Shown here piece after piece: positions 24,738-33,297 of a DNA stretch of 64,000 bases. Origin of the DNA: CALROG01 sp943369755 (lineage in GTDB: Bacteria; Pseudomonadota; Gammaproteobacteria; Burkholderiales; Burkholderiaceae_C); assembly GCA_943369755.1 (NCBI GenBank), contig CALROG020000017.1, positions 8,470 to 72,469 of the forward strand, read 5' to 3'. Positions within the stretch are counted from its first letter, which is position 1, and each line of letters begins with the position of its first letter. The position numbers and the translations under genes are program-made. The notes below the pieces were generated by a model that did not search any database, was not told the DNA's origin, and saw nothing but the letters and a program-made list of their open reading frames with translations.

Positions 24738-25529
24738 TCAGCCGCCAGTGACCACCGATACGCCACCATCTACCGCCAGCCACTGGCCGGTGATGTGCTT
24801 GCCGGCGTCGGACGCATACAGCACGGTGATGCCCTTGAGGTCTTCGTCGTCACCCAGGCGCTTGAGCGGTGCGTGCGCCGCCAGTTTTTCTTCACCCAGG
24901 GCCTTGAGGGTGGCGTTGGTCATCTTGCTGGGAAAGAAGCCCGGGCAAATTGCATTGACCGTGATGTTGTACTTGCCCCATTCGCAGCCCAGCGCGCGGG
25001 TGAAGTTGATCACCGCACCCTTGGAGGTGTTGTAGGCAATGGTGGTCATCTCGGGCGGGTTGCCGCCCAGCCCGGCAATGCTGGCGATGTTGATGATGCG
25101 GCCCTGCTGGCGCGGGATCATGCTGTGTTTGGCAATGTGCTGGCTCAAGATGAAGTAGCCGCGAACGTTCAGGTTCATGACTTTGTCCCAGCCTTCCACC
25201 GGGTGGTCTTCGGCAGGTGCGCCCCAGGCCGCACCCGCGTTATTAACCAGAATGTCGACCTGGCCCATGCGTTGCAAGGTTTCGTCTGCCAGGCGGCGGA
25301 TATCTTCTTCCCTGGCGCAGTCAGCGGCGATCCAGCGGGCATCAATCCCGGCGGCCTGCAATTCCGCCACGGCTTCTTCAAGGTCGGATGCCTTGCGCGA
25401 GCTGAGCATCAGCTTCGCGCCGGCTTCGCCTAGCGCGTGGGCCATTTGCAGACCGAGGCCGCGCGAACCACCGGTGACGAGAGCGGTCTTGCCCGAGAGG
25501 TCAAACAGCTTGTGAATGGTGCGGGTCAT
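24738..25529 (-). CDS. Short-chain dehydrogenase/reductase (FabG-like)
   Basis: A 263-residue classical SDR with TGGSRGLG, VNNAGAAWG, catalytic Ser in INIASIAG, YNTSK, and the C-terminal GQWLAVDGG that is common to FabG-like 3-hydroxyacyl reductases. It most probably oxidises or reduces a 3-hydroxyacyl-CoA-like intermediate of the pathway. It is separated by only 30 bases from the small membrane-protein gene upstream and is in the same orientation as the acyl-CoA dehydrogenase and thiolase genes. Confidence 0.9.
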   Translation of the reverse strand: MTRTIHKLFDLSGKTALVTGGSRGLGLQMAHALGEAGAKLMLSSRKASDLEEAVAELQAAGIDARWIAADCAREEDIRRLADETLQRMGQVDILVNNAGAAWGAPAEDHPVEGWDKVMNLNVRGYFILSQHIAKHSMIPRQQGRIINIASIAGLGGNPPEMTTIAYNTSKGAVINFTRALGCEWGKYNITVNAICPGFFPSKMTNATLKALGEEKLAAHAPLKRLGDDEDLKGITVLYASDAGKHITGQWLAVDGGVSVVTGG

Positions 25530-25559
25530 GAGGTGTCCTTGGTAATGTTTGTGAAAGAT

Positions 25560-25760
25560 TCAGTCCGCGTTCAAGCGGGAGCGGACCCAGACAAGAATTG
25601 CCCCGGCCACGGCTGCCAGCGTGCCCAGCAAGATCAGGGTCCAGCTGGTCGCCGGGTCCGCAGCTCGGGTGGCCAGGCCCAGTACCAACAAAAGCAGACC
25701 ACCGTAAATCAAAACCCAGATCAGGCGCTGCACCCGGGCGATGGTGCGCAAAGAGGCCAT
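25560..25760 (-). CDS. Small two-helix membrane protein, hypothetical
   Basis: A 66-residue protein with two hydrophobic segments (LIWVLIYGGLLLLVLGLA and WTLILLGTLAAVAGAILVWV) joined by a short polar loop and ending in basic residues, so a likely inner-membrane hairpin. The ATG at 25760 shares its A with the stop of the upstream acyl-CoA dehydrogenase gene (TGATG), which implies coupled translation and supports it as a real gene. No family recognised. It may be an accessory of the operon or a conserved hypothetical protein. Confidence 0.6.
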   Translation of the reverse strand: MASLRTIARVQRLIWVLIYGGLLLLVLGLATRAADPATSWTLILLGTLAAVAGAILVWVRSRLNAD

Positions 25761-27622
25761 CAAAAAGCCTCTTCGGCCATGCTGGCACAGGTTTGGTCGC
25801 GGCGGCTGACGACGTGTAGCCAGGCACCTATTTTAGGCAGCTCATAGTGATAAAAATAGGCTGTAGCCCGTATGCGGCCTGCGTGAGCCGCTATTGAATT
25901 TATAGCGTCTGGCGGAATGCAGAGAGCCACGTCGAGCCAGATCCAGGCCAGCACCGTATGGCCGAAGGCCTGCATATAAGGCACGGCGTTGGCCAGCGCG
26001 TCTGACGGGTCACCGGTGGCCCAGGCGGCCTGGGTGGCGTCGGCAACTTGTTGCAGTGCGGCCGCCAGCGCGTCGGCATGTGCCGCCAGATCGGGCCTTT
26101 GCCGCGCCCGCTGTACCGTGTTGTCAATGCGTGCGGCCAGCAACTGCAGGCCCTTGCCAGCTTCCATCAGCACCTTGCGCCCCAGCAGGTCGGCGGCCTG
26201 AATGCCGTGCGTGCCTTCATGAATCATGTTCAGGCGCTGATCGCGCCAGTACTGCTCGACCGGGAAATCGCGGGTGTAGCCATAGCCGCCGTGGATTTGA
26301 ATGGCCAGCGAGTTGGCCTCCAGGCACCATTCACTGGGCCAGCTTTTGGCAATTGGCGTGAGCACTTCCAGCAGCAGGCGTGCTTCATTGGCTGCTGCGG
26401 CTTGCGCTGTGTGCTGCTCATCAACCAGCCGGGCGCAGTACAGTTCGAGCGCCAGGGCACCTTCGGCGTAGCTCTTTTGTGCCAGCAGCATACGCTTGAC
26501 ATCGGCGTGCTCAATGATCCGAATCTGGGGTTGCGCCGGGTCTTTGCCGGCCGGGCCCACCGCGCGGCCTTGCGGGCGGTTTTTTGCGTAGTCCAAAGAG
26601 GCGTGGTAGCCCGCCATGCCCAGCATGGTGGCCGCCAGACCCACGCCAATCCGCGCCTCGTTCATCATGTGGAACATGCAGCGCAGCCCTTCATGGGGCT
26701 TGCCCACCAGGTAGCCAACCGCACCGGCTGTCGCCGGTGCTGAGCCCGCCGAAGGGACCGGAAACTGGCCTTCACCAAAGTTCAGCAAGGTATTGGTGGT
26801 GCCGCGCCAGCCCAGCTTGTGGTTCAACCCGGCCAGTGCCACGTCGTTGCGCACACCGGTCAGTTGGCCTTGCACATCGACCAACTTCTTGGGCACGATG
26901 AACAACGAAATGCCGCGGGTGCCAGGAATCGGCTTGCCGTCGGGCCCCGGAATCTTGGCCAGCACCAGATGAATGATGTTTTCGGTGAGATCATGCTCGC
27001 CGGCCGAAATCCACATCTTGTTGCCCTTGAGCCGGTAGCGCGGGCCCAGTGGGTCGGCTTCAAAACCCGCACCGTCGGGTATGGCGCGGGTGGCCACGTC
27101 GCTCAGGCTTGAGCCGGCCTGGGGCTCGCTCAAGCACATGGTGCCAGACCAGCGCCCAGAAAACTCATTGAGCGCAAACACCTGTTTCTGCAGCGCAGTG
27201 CCGTGCACCATCAACAGGTTGGCATTGCCCACAGTGAGCAAACCTGAGCCCATGCTGACCGAGGCCATGGCAAAGAAAGTATTGGCGGCGGCCTCTACCG
27301 TGTAAGGCAACTGCATGCCGCCAATCTCGTAGTCTTGCGCGGCGCTGAGCATGCCCGAGGCGGCGTAGGCTTCGTGGGCGTCATGCGTGCATTGCGGCAG
27401 TACCACGCGCAAGCTGCCGTCTGCTTGCTGCTCGGTGCGCGGCTCCTGCACATCCAGCGTGCGGTTGAAGGGTGCGTACTTCTCGCGCGCGATGCGCTCG
27501 CAGGTGTCCAGCACTGCGTCAAAAGTCTCGCGGCTGTGATCGGCAAAGCGCTCGCGCTGGTTCAGGCTGTCGGCTCGCAACCAGTCATAGAGCAAAAAAT
27601 CAAGTGTGGTGCGAAGGCTCAT
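25760..27622 (-). CDS. Acyl-CoA dehydrogenase, ~600-residue class with C-terminal extension
   Basis: A 620-residue acyl-CoA dehydrogenase of the longer class (usually about 590-600 residues). Marks: the N-terminal segment ending TCERIAREKYAPFNR, the FAD/substrate region MCLSEPQAGSSLSDVATRA, KMWISAGEHDLTENIIH, FHMMNEARIGVGLAA, and IQIHGGYGYTRDFPVEQ. It introduces a 2,3-double bond in an acyl-CoA, passing electrons to ETF. Two stretches look inserted: residues ~286-299 (PVPSAGSAPATAG, a PEPVEG-like repeat) and ~573-591 (repeat family 1, copy B). Both keep the frame, so the protein probably remains functional. It overlaps the small membrane gene by one base. Confidence 0.9.
   Translation of the reverse strand: MSLRTTLDFLLYDWLRADSLNQRERFADHSRETFDAVLDTCERIAREKYAPFNRTLDVQEPRTEQQADGSLRVVLPQCTHDAHEAYAASGMLSAAQDYEIGGMQLPYTVEAAANTFFAMASVSMGSGLLTVGNANLLMVHGTALQKQVFALNEFSGRWSGTMCLSEPQAGSSLSDVATRAIPDGAGFEADPLGPRYRLKGNKMWISAGEHDLTENIIHLVLAKIPGPDGKPIPGTRGISLFIVPKKLVDVQGQLTGVRNDVALAGLNHKLGWRGTTNTLLNFGEGQFPVPSAGSAPATAGAVGYLVGKPHEGLRCMFHMMNEARIGVGLAATMLGMAGYHASLDYAKNRPQGRAVGPAGKDPAQPQIRIIEHADVKRMLLAQKSYAEGALALELYCARLVDEQHTAQAAAANEARLLLEVLTPIAKSWPSEWCLEANSLAIQIHGGYGYTRDFPVEQYWRDQRLNMIHEGTHGIQAADLLGRKVLMEAGKGLQLLAARIDNTVQRARQRPDLAAHADALAAALQQVADATQAAWATGDPSDALANAVPYMQAFGHTVLAWIWLDVALCIPPDAINSIAAHAGRIRATAYFYHYELPKIGAWLHVVSRRDQTCASMAEEAF
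25851..25906. repeat. Interspersed repeat family 1, copy B (inside acyl-CoA dehydrogenase 3' end)
   Basis: About 56 bases with GGCTGTAGCCCG, a variable segment, GCGTGAGCCGCTAT and the closing ATTGAATTTATAGC. It lies in frame in the last 50 codons of the acyl-CoA dehydrogenase gene and encodes residues ~573-591. The shared reading frame gives the residues RATAYF here and in the open frame upstream of copy A. Confidence 0.85.
26726..26766. repeat. Short palindromic repeat-like insertion in acyl-CoA dehydrogenase gene
   Basis: A segment containing GCTGAGCCCGCCGAAGGGACC, matching in style the widespread short palindromic element whose usual form contains CTGAGC and CGAAGG. It encodes the Pro/Ala/Ser-rich stretch at residues ~286-299, between a conserved LLNFGEG and GAVGYLVG, where relatives, as I recall them, have a short variable loop. 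Confidence 0.45.
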
Positions 27623-27700
27623 GGCATCAATCAGATTCAGTGGGTTCGTCGAACAACACTTGCGTGCACTGGCACTGAGTGGGCCAGTTTCGGCACGACC

Positions 27701-28876
27701 TTAAAGCACCTCGAACACGCCCGCCGCTCCCATGCCGCCACCGATGCACATGGTCACCACCACACGCTTGGCACCGCGGCGCTTGCCCTCAATCAACGCA
27801 TGGCCGGTCAGGCGCTGACCGCTCACGCCATAGGGGTGACCCACAGCAATGGCACCGCCGTTGACGTTCAGGCGGTCACCGGGGATTCCCAGCTTGTCGC
27901 GGCAGTAAATCACTTGCACGGCAAAGGCTTCGTTCAGTTCCCACAGGTCGATGTCATTGACCGTCAGGCCCAGCTTCTTCAGCACCTTGGGGATGGCGTA
28001 GACCGGGCCAATGCCCATCTCGTCGGGCTCGCAACCGGCTACCGCAAAGCCCAGGAACCGGCCCAAAGGCTTGAGCCCCTTGCGGCTGGCCACGTCTTCA
28101 TTCATGACCACCACCGCGCCACCGCCGTCTGAAAACTGGCTGGCATTGCCGGCCGAAATAACCCCGCCGGGGATGGCCGGGCGGATACCGCTGATGCCTT
28201 CTTTGGTGGTGCCGGCGCGAATGCCCTCGTCGTCGCTCACCGTAACCTCTTTGGTGCGAAGGCCCATCACTGCGTCGGCCACACCGGCTTGAACCGTGAT
28301 CGGGGCGATCTCGTCCTTGAACAGGCCCTTTTCCAGCGCGGCCGTGGCGCGCTGCTGGCTTGCGGCTCCATATTCGTCCATTGCGTCGCGGCCGATGTTG
28401 TAGCGTTTGGCCACCTGCTCAGCGGTTTGCAGCATGTTCCAGTAGATCTCGGGCTTGAGCTTGTTCAGCGCCGGGTCCTGAAGCATGTGGGTATTCATTT
28501 CCTGCTGCACGCAGGAAATGCTTTCAACACCGCCAGCTACAAAAATGTCGGCCTCGCCGGCGATCACACGCTGTGCCGCCATGGCAATGGTCTGCAGACC
28601 CGACGAGCAAAAACGATTGACCGTCATGCCCGAGGTGGTGATTGGGCAGCCCGCCATCAGGGCAATCTGACGTGCAATGTTGGCACCGGTGGCTCCCTCG
28701 GGGTTGGCGCAGCCCATGATGACGTCGTCCACTTCAGCGGCGTCAATGCCGGCCCGCTGAATGGCGTGCTTCACGGCATGGCCGCCCAGCGTGGCACCGT
28801 GGGTCATGTTGAAGGCGCCCTTCCAGCTCTTGGCAAGGGGTGTGCGGGCGGTGGAAACAATTACGGCGTTGGTCAT
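27701..28876 (-). CDS. Acetyl-CoA C-acyltransferase (thiolase)
   Basis: A 391-residue thiolase, normal family length. The nucleophilic Cys lies in VNRFCSSGLQT near residue 90, the catalytic His in GGAIAVGHPYG and the second Cys in CIGGGMGAAGV near the C-terminus. It cleaves 3-ketoacyl-CoA to acetyl-CoA and a shorter acyl-CoA. It is followed after 78 bases by the long acyl-CoA dehydrogenase gene, and the FadB-like gene lies upstream with the M20 peptidase gene between, so it completes a beta-oxidation set. A degradative FadA-type role is likely. Confidence 0.93.
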   Translation of the reverse strand: MTNAVIVSTARTPLAKSWKGAFNMTHGATLGGHAVKHAIQRAGIDAAEVDDVIMGCANPEGATGANIARQIALMAGCPITTSGMTVNRFCSSGLQTIAMAAQRVIAGEADIFVAGGVESISCVQQEMNTHMLQDPALNKLKPEIYWNMLQTAEQVAKRYNIGRDAMDEYGAASQQRATAALEKGLFKDEIAPITVQAGVADAVMGLRTKEVTVSDDEGIRAGTTKEGISGIRPAIPGGVISAGNASQFSDGGGAVVVMNEDVASRKGLKPLGRFLGFAVAGCEPDEMGIGPVYAIPKVLKKLGLTVNDIDLWELNEAFAVQVIYCRDKLGIPGDRLNVNGGAIAVGHPYGVSGQRLTGHALIEGKRRGAKRVVVTMCIGGGMGAAGVFEVL

Positions 28877-28905
28877 GGCGGTGCCTTTCAGTAGGGAATG
28901 CAGAT

Positions 28906-30384
28906 TCAGTTGATAGCCGCCGAGCTGTTGCTCAGCAACTGGTGATAGAAGCGGACCACTTCAGCCAGATTGGCGGTAGAGATTCGTTCATTGGTGCCGT
29001 GAAAGCGCGACAGGTCTTCTGGCTTGGCGCGCACCGGCGAGAAGCGATAAATATGGTCGCTGATCGGCGTGAAGTGCCGCGAGTCGGTTGCAGCAATCAT
29101 CAGGCCCGGGGCGACCAGGGTGTCGGGGAACAAAGACCGCACGGTCCGGTTGAGTAGCTGGTAAGAGGCCGACGCAGTGGGCGAGACCGGTGAAGGGTCG
29201 GCTCCACCCGGCAATGCAATAAGTTCAAAGCGGTCATTGGCGGCTTTGGCCTTGACATGTTGCATCACGCTCTCGCGCGTGTCGCCTGGCAGCAACCTGA
29301 AGTTGACCGTGGCTTCCGCCAGGCCGGGGATCACGTTGTCCTTGTTGCCGGCGTTGACGATGGTCAGCGCGGTGGTGGTGCGCAGCATGGCATTGGTGCT
29401 GGCACCCTTTTCCAGCTGTCCCTGCACCAGCGGGCCAAACAACCAGAGATTGGTGAGCGCAAAGCGGCTGAACCCCGACATCTCGGGCGCAATCGTCTCG
29501 AACATTTCCCGCGCCACGCCACGGATATTGGCGGGCAACTGCTCGTCGTCCAGGCGGCGCAAGGCGGCGCTCATCATGCCAATGGCACTGCTACCCTTGA
29601 CCGGAGGCATGGATGAATGCCCGGGTGCCGCGGGAACCTTCAAGACCACCGACAAATAGCCTTTTTCTGCAATTCCAATCAATGCCGCCGGCTTGCTCAG
29701 GCCGGGCATGATGCCTTCTGTGATCAGCAGGCCTTCGTCCAGGACAAACTCAAGCTTGACATTGCGTTGCTGCAGCAGCTTGACGATCTCCACCGCGCCG
29801 CGCAGCCCTCCCACTTCTTCGTCGTGACCGTAGCCCAGATAGACCGTCTGGCGTGGCTTGAAGCCGCTTGCCAGCAGCAGCTCAACCGCTTCAAGCTGGG
29901 CAATCAGGTTTGACTTGTTGTCCCAGGCACCCCGACCCCAGACAAAGCCGTCCTTGATCTCACCGGCAAACGGGTCGGCCTGCCAGGCTTTTTCGGTGCC
30001 GGGCGCGATGGGCACGATGTCCTGGTGGGCCAGGAGCGCAATCGGCTTGGCCTTGGGATCGGTGCCGGGCCAGGTGTAGAGCAAGCTCAGCCCGCCCACC
30101 AACTCCCGCGTGAGGTTGGCATGAACCTTCGGAAAGCGCTGCGCCAGGTAGGCGTGCAGGTTACGGAATTCCTCGGCATTCAGCGCTGGATCAGCATGAC
30201 TGGAAATGGTCTTGAAACGCAAGGCGCCAGCCAACCGCTGTGCCACGCCGCTTTCATCGACTACCAGAGCCGTAGCCGCTGGCACAGTAATCTGACGCGA
30301 CCCCTGGCGCAAGGTGTTGACGACCACCACCGCAACCAGCAGTAGCAGCAGGCCTGCAACGCCCAGAAGTACGCGTTTGATCAT
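28906..30384 (-). CDS. M20 family metallopeptidase/carboxypeptidase, membrane anchored
   Basis: A 492-residue M20 peptidase. The N-terminal hydrophobic stretch (LLGVAGLLLLLVAVVVV) is a signal anchor. Zinc and catalytic motifs are visible: LLAHQDIVPI, GRGAWDNKS and GHDEEVGG; the dimerisation lid domain follows from about residue 230. The PM20D1-like subgroup hydrolyses N-acyl amino acids and peptides. The gene sits between the FadB-like and thiolase genes with short gaps, so it is cotranscribed with beta-oxidation genes. It could free a fatty acid from an N-acyl conjugate outside the inner membrane; this is inferred. Confidence 0.85.
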   Translation of the reverse strand: MIKRVLLGVAGLLLLLVAVVVVNTLRQGSRQITVPAATALVVDESGVAQRLAGALRFKTISSHADPALNAEEFRNLHAYLAQRFPKVHANLTRELVGGLSLLYTWPGTDPKAKPIALLAHQDIVPIAPGTEKAWQADPFAGEIKDGFVWGRGAWDNKSNLIAQLEAVELLLASGFKPRQTVYLGYGHDEEVGGLRGAVEIVKLLQQRNVKLEFVLDEGLLITEGIMPGLSKPAALIGIAEKGYLSVVLKVPAAPGHSSMPPVKGSSAIGMMSAALRRLDDEQLPANIRGVAREMFETIAPEMSGFSRFALTNLWLFGPLVQGQLEKGASTNAMLRTTTALTIVNAGNKDNVIPGLAEATVNFRLLPGDTRESVMQHVKAKAANDRFELIALPGGADPSPVSPTASASYQLLNRTVRSLFPDTLVAPGLMIAATDSRHFTPISDHIYRFSPVRAKPEDLSRFHGTNERISTANLAEVVRFYHQLLSNSSAAIN

Positions 30385-30392
30385 CGCCCGCT

Positions 30393-32507
30393 TTAGCTGA
30401 AGCTCTTGCCTTCGGCCGCCAGGCGGGCCAGCAACGGGGCCGGCTCCCAGAACTTCGCATCATCCAGCGGGTTGCGCTGGAAGCGCTTCATGGCCTCAAC
30501 CACATTGAACAGGCCCACCTGGTCGGCGTACATCATCGGGCCGCCACGGTGGATGGGGAAGCCGTAGCCGGTGAGGTACACCATGTCGATATCGCTGGCG
30601 CGTGAGGCAATACCGTCTTGCACGATGTGTGCGCCCTCGTTAACCAGTGCATAGACCAGGCGCTGCACGATTTCTTCGTCTGAAATCTTGCGCGGGGAAA
30701 TGCCGAGCTCTTTGCGGTGGTCCTCGATCATTTTGTTGACCAGCTCTGACGGGATCGCGTCGCGCTTGCCTACCTGATAGTCGTACCAGCCGGCCCCGGT
30801 CTTTTGGCCAAAGCGGCCCAGCTCACACAGCTTGTCGGCGGTGCGGCTGTACTTCATGTCAACCCGCTCGGTAGCGCGGCGTTTGCGGATTGCCCAACCG
30901 ATGTCGTTGCCGGCCAGGTCGCCCATGCGGAACGGACCCATGGCAAAGCCGAATTTTTCGACGGCCTTGTCAACTTGCTGTGGCGTGCAGCCTTCGTCCA
31001 GCAAAAAGCCGGCCTGGCGGCTGTATTGTTCGATCATGCGGTTGCCGATAAAGCCGTCACACACGCCCGACACCACCGAGGTTTTCTTGATCTTTTTGCC
31101 AAGCGCCATCACGGTTGCCAGCACGTCCTTGGCGGTTTTCTCGCCACGCACCACCTCCAGCAATTTCATGACGTTGGCGGGGCTGAAGAAATGCATCCCC
31201 ACCACGTCTTGCGGGCGTTGGGTGAAGGAGGCGATCTTGTTCACATCCAGGGTCGAGGTGTTCGATGCAAGAATGGCGCCGGGCTTCATGACCCGGTCGA
31301 GTTCCTTGAACACCTTTTCCTTGACGCCCATTTCCTCAAACACTGCCTCGATCACCAGGTCGGCGTCTTTCAGCTCGTCGTAGCTCAGCGTGGTTGTGAG
31401 CAACGCCATGCGCTGGTCGTACTTGTCTTGCTTGAGCTTGCCTTTCTTGACCTGAGCTTCGTAGTTCTTCTTGATGATGCCGACGCCTTTGTCCAGCGCC
31501 TCCTGCTTCATCTCAAGAATCTTCACCGGGATGCCGGCATTCAGGAAGTTCATTGAAATGCCGCCGCCCATGGTGCCCGCGCCAATCACGGCCACTGACT
31601 TGATGTCGCGTTTGGCGGTGTCGTCCGGCACGTCAGGGATCTTGGAGGCGGCACGTTCGGCCACAAACAGGTGACGCAGCGCCCGGCACTCCGGCGTGAA
31701 CATCAGCGCGGTGAAGACTTCGCGCTCAAACACCATGCCGTCGTCAAACTTGCGCTTGGTGGCGGCTTCTACCGCGTCCACACACTTTGCCGGTGCCGGG
31801 AAGTTCTTTGACATTCCTTTGACCATGTTGCGGGCGAACTGAAAATACGCGTCACCCAGCGGATGTTGCGCCTTCATGTTGCGTACCAGTGGCAGCGGGC
31901 CAGCGGACTTCGCGTGTTCTGCAGCCACTGAACGGGCAAATGCCAGGGCTTCATCGGCAAGGGATTCCGCAGACACCGCCATTTTGTCGAACAGCTTTTG
32001 TCCCGGCAGCTGGGCCAGCAACTCGCTCTTGACTGGCTCACCACTGACGATCATGTTGAGCGCAGTTTCCACGCCCAGAACCCGGGGCAGGCGCTGGGTG
32101 CCGCCAGCGCCAGGGATCAGCCCCAGCTTGACTTCAGGCAAGGCGATGCTGGTGCCAGGTGCGGCAATGCGGTAGTGGCAGCCCAGTGCCAATTCCAGTC
32201 CACCGCCCATGGCCACGGTATGAATCGCTGCAACCACCGGCTTGGACGAGTTTTCAACGGCCAGGATAACGCTCAACAAGTTGGGCTCGGCCAGCGCCTT
32301 GGCGCTGCCAAATTCCTTGATGTCGGCACCTCCCGAAAAGGCCTTGCCCGCGCCTGTAATGATGATCGCCTTGACGGCTGCGTCGGCATTGGCCCGGGTC
32401 AGCCCGTCGGTCAGGCCGACACGGGTGGCGTGCCCCAGCCCATTGACCGGCGGGTTGTTCATGCTGATCACGGCAACGTCGCCATGAACTGTGTATTCAG
32501 CCGTCAT
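30393..32507 (-). CDS. 3-hydroxyacyl-CoA dehydrogenase/enoyl-CoA hydratase fusion (FadB/FadJ-like)
   Basis: A 704-residue bifunctional enzyme. Residues ~1-190 are the crotonase domain with GAGKAFSGGADIKEF and GLIPGAGGTQRL; residues ~300-480 are the NAD-binding domain with GAGTMGGGISMNF; two C-terminal 3HCDH domains follow, with GNRMIEQYSRQ. It hydrates 2-enoyl-CoA and oxidises the L-3-hydroxyacyl-CoA product. It lies 8 bases upstream of the M20 peptidase gene. The operator-like palindrome at 32531-32564 lies 24 bases upstream of its start codon, so it is probably the head gene of a regulated operon. Confidence 0.94.
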   Translation of the reverse strand: MTAEYTVHGDVAVISMNNPPVNGLGHATRVGLTDGLTRANADAAVKAIIITGAGKAFSGGADIKEFGSAKALAEPNLLSVILAVENSSKPVVAAIHTVAMGGGLELALGCHYRIAAPGTSIALPEVKLGLIPGAGGTQRLPRVLGVETALNMIVSGEPVKSELLAQLPGQKLFDKMAVSAESLADEALAFARSVAAEHAKSAGPLPLVRNMKAQHPLGDAYFQFARNMVKGMSKNFPAPAKCVDAVEAATKRKFDDGMVFEREVFTALMFTPECRALRHLFVAERAASKIPDVPDDTAKRDIKSVAVIGAGTMGGGISMNFLNAGIPVKILEMKQEALDKGVGIIKKNYEAQVKKGKLKQDKYDQRMALLTTTLSYDELKDADLVIEAVFEEMGVKEKVFKELDRVMKPGAILASNTSTLDVNKIASFTQRPQDVVGMHFFSPANVMKLLEVVRGEKTAKDVLATVMALGKKIKKTSVVSGVCDGFIGNRMIEQYSRQAGFLLDEGCTPQQVDKAVEKFGFAMGPFRMGDLAGNDIGWAIRKRRATERVDMKYSRTADKLCELGRFGQKTGAGWYDYQVGKRDAIPSELVNKMIEDHRKELGISPRKISDEEIVQRLVYALVNEGAHIVQDGIASRASDIDMVYLTGYGFPIHRGGPMMYADQVGLFNVVEAMKRFQRNPLDDAKFWEPAPLLARLAAEGKSFS

Positions 32508-32530
32508 GCTGTAGTCTCCTGGATAGAAAA

Positions 32531-32564
32531 AGAACGGTCGTTCTATTTGATTCTAGAACGACCG
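32531..32564. promoter_or_regulatory. Operator-like double palindrome upstream of the FadB-like gene
   Basis: AGAACGGTCGTTCT (32531-32544) is a perfect 14-base palindrome with AGAACG and CGTTCT arms. Ten bases on, TAGAACGACCG (32554-32564) repeats a half-site, and together they make an 11-base inverted repeat with an 8-base spacer. This is the architecture of a TetR-type operator. I recall an AGAACG-NN-CGTTCT type motif for the betaproteobacterial fatty-acid regulator FadP, but cannot verify that here. The position fits repression of the beta-oxidation genes. Confidence 0.65.
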
Positions 32565-32601
32565 CGTTGCACCGCAACAAAAGCTTGTCACTGGCGGGAC
32601 T

Positions 32602-33297
32602 TCAGACCTCCAGCCATTCCTTGCGAATGTAGGCGTCAGCCCGCAAGCTGTCGGGCGTGCCCTGGAACACGATGCTGCCATGGCCCATGACCAGTGCGCG
32701 GTCAGACACCGCCATGGCAATGGTCAGCTTCTGCTCAATCAGCAGCACCGAAATCCCACGGTCTTTGAGCGTTTTAAGGTACTGCCCCACCAGCTCAACG
32801 ATCTTGGGTGCCAGGCCCTCGGTCGGCTCGTCAATGATGATCAGGTCGGGGTCGCCCATGAGGGTGCGGCACAGCGTGAGCATTTGCTGCTCGCCTCCCG
32901 AAAGTACGCCTGCTTCGGTGTGCTGGCGCTCTTTCAGGCGCGGAAACATGGTGTACATGTCGTCAAAAGACCAGCGGCTGGCCTTGCCGCGGCCTTTCTC
33001 ACCCAGCATCAGGTTTTGATGAACAGTCAGGTTGGGAAAGATGTCACGGTTCTCCGGCACATAGCCGATACCCAAATGAGCGATCTCGTAGGCTTTTGAG
33101 CCCATGATCTCCTGCCCCTTCCAATGCACAGAGCCCTGGCAGTCCACCATGCCCATGATGGCCTTGGCGGTGGTTGAGCGCCCGGAGCCGTTGCGCCCCA
33201 GAAGTGCCACGATTTCGCCCGCGCCCACTTCGAAGTGAACGCCATGCAGAACATGGCTTTTGCCGTAGTAGGCGTGCAGGTTGTCGATTTTCAGCAT
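32602..33297 (-). CDS. livF: Branched-chain amino acid-type ABC transporter ATP-binding protein LivF
   Basis: A 231-residue ABC ATPase of the LivF type. The signature LSGGEQQMLTLCRTL, Walker B LIIIDEPTEGLAPK and H-loop region are present. The P-loop reads GRNGSGRST: the Walker A Lys is Arg at residue 40, encoded clearly by CGC. The start is the ATG at 33297, one base into the livG stop. With LivG, LivM, LivH and LivK it forms a complete HAAT-family importer. Because the operon is flanked by acyl-CoA genes, the substrate may be a carboxylic acid or amino acid feeding the pathway. The Arg variant needs comparison with relatives; I remember it in other Comamonadaceae LivF proteins. Confidence 0.92.
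   Translation of the reverse strand: MLKIDNLHAYYGKSHVLHGVHFEVGAGEIVALLGRNGSGRSTTAKAIMGMVDCQGSVHWKGQEIMGSKAYEIAHLGIGYVPENRDIFPNLTVHQNLMLGEKGRGKASRWSFDDMYTMFPRLKERQHTEAGVLSGGEQQMLTLCRTLMGDPDLIIIDEPTEGLAPKIVELVGQYLKTLKDRGISVLLIEQKLTIAMAVSDRALVMGHGSIVFQGTPDSLRADAYIRKEWLEV

Noticed and set aside
27644..27654. GTTCGTCGAAC palindrome in the gap between the thiolase and acyl-CoA dehydrogenase genes
   Set aside because: It is short, unlike the 32531 operator, and lies between genes that are probably cotranscribed.
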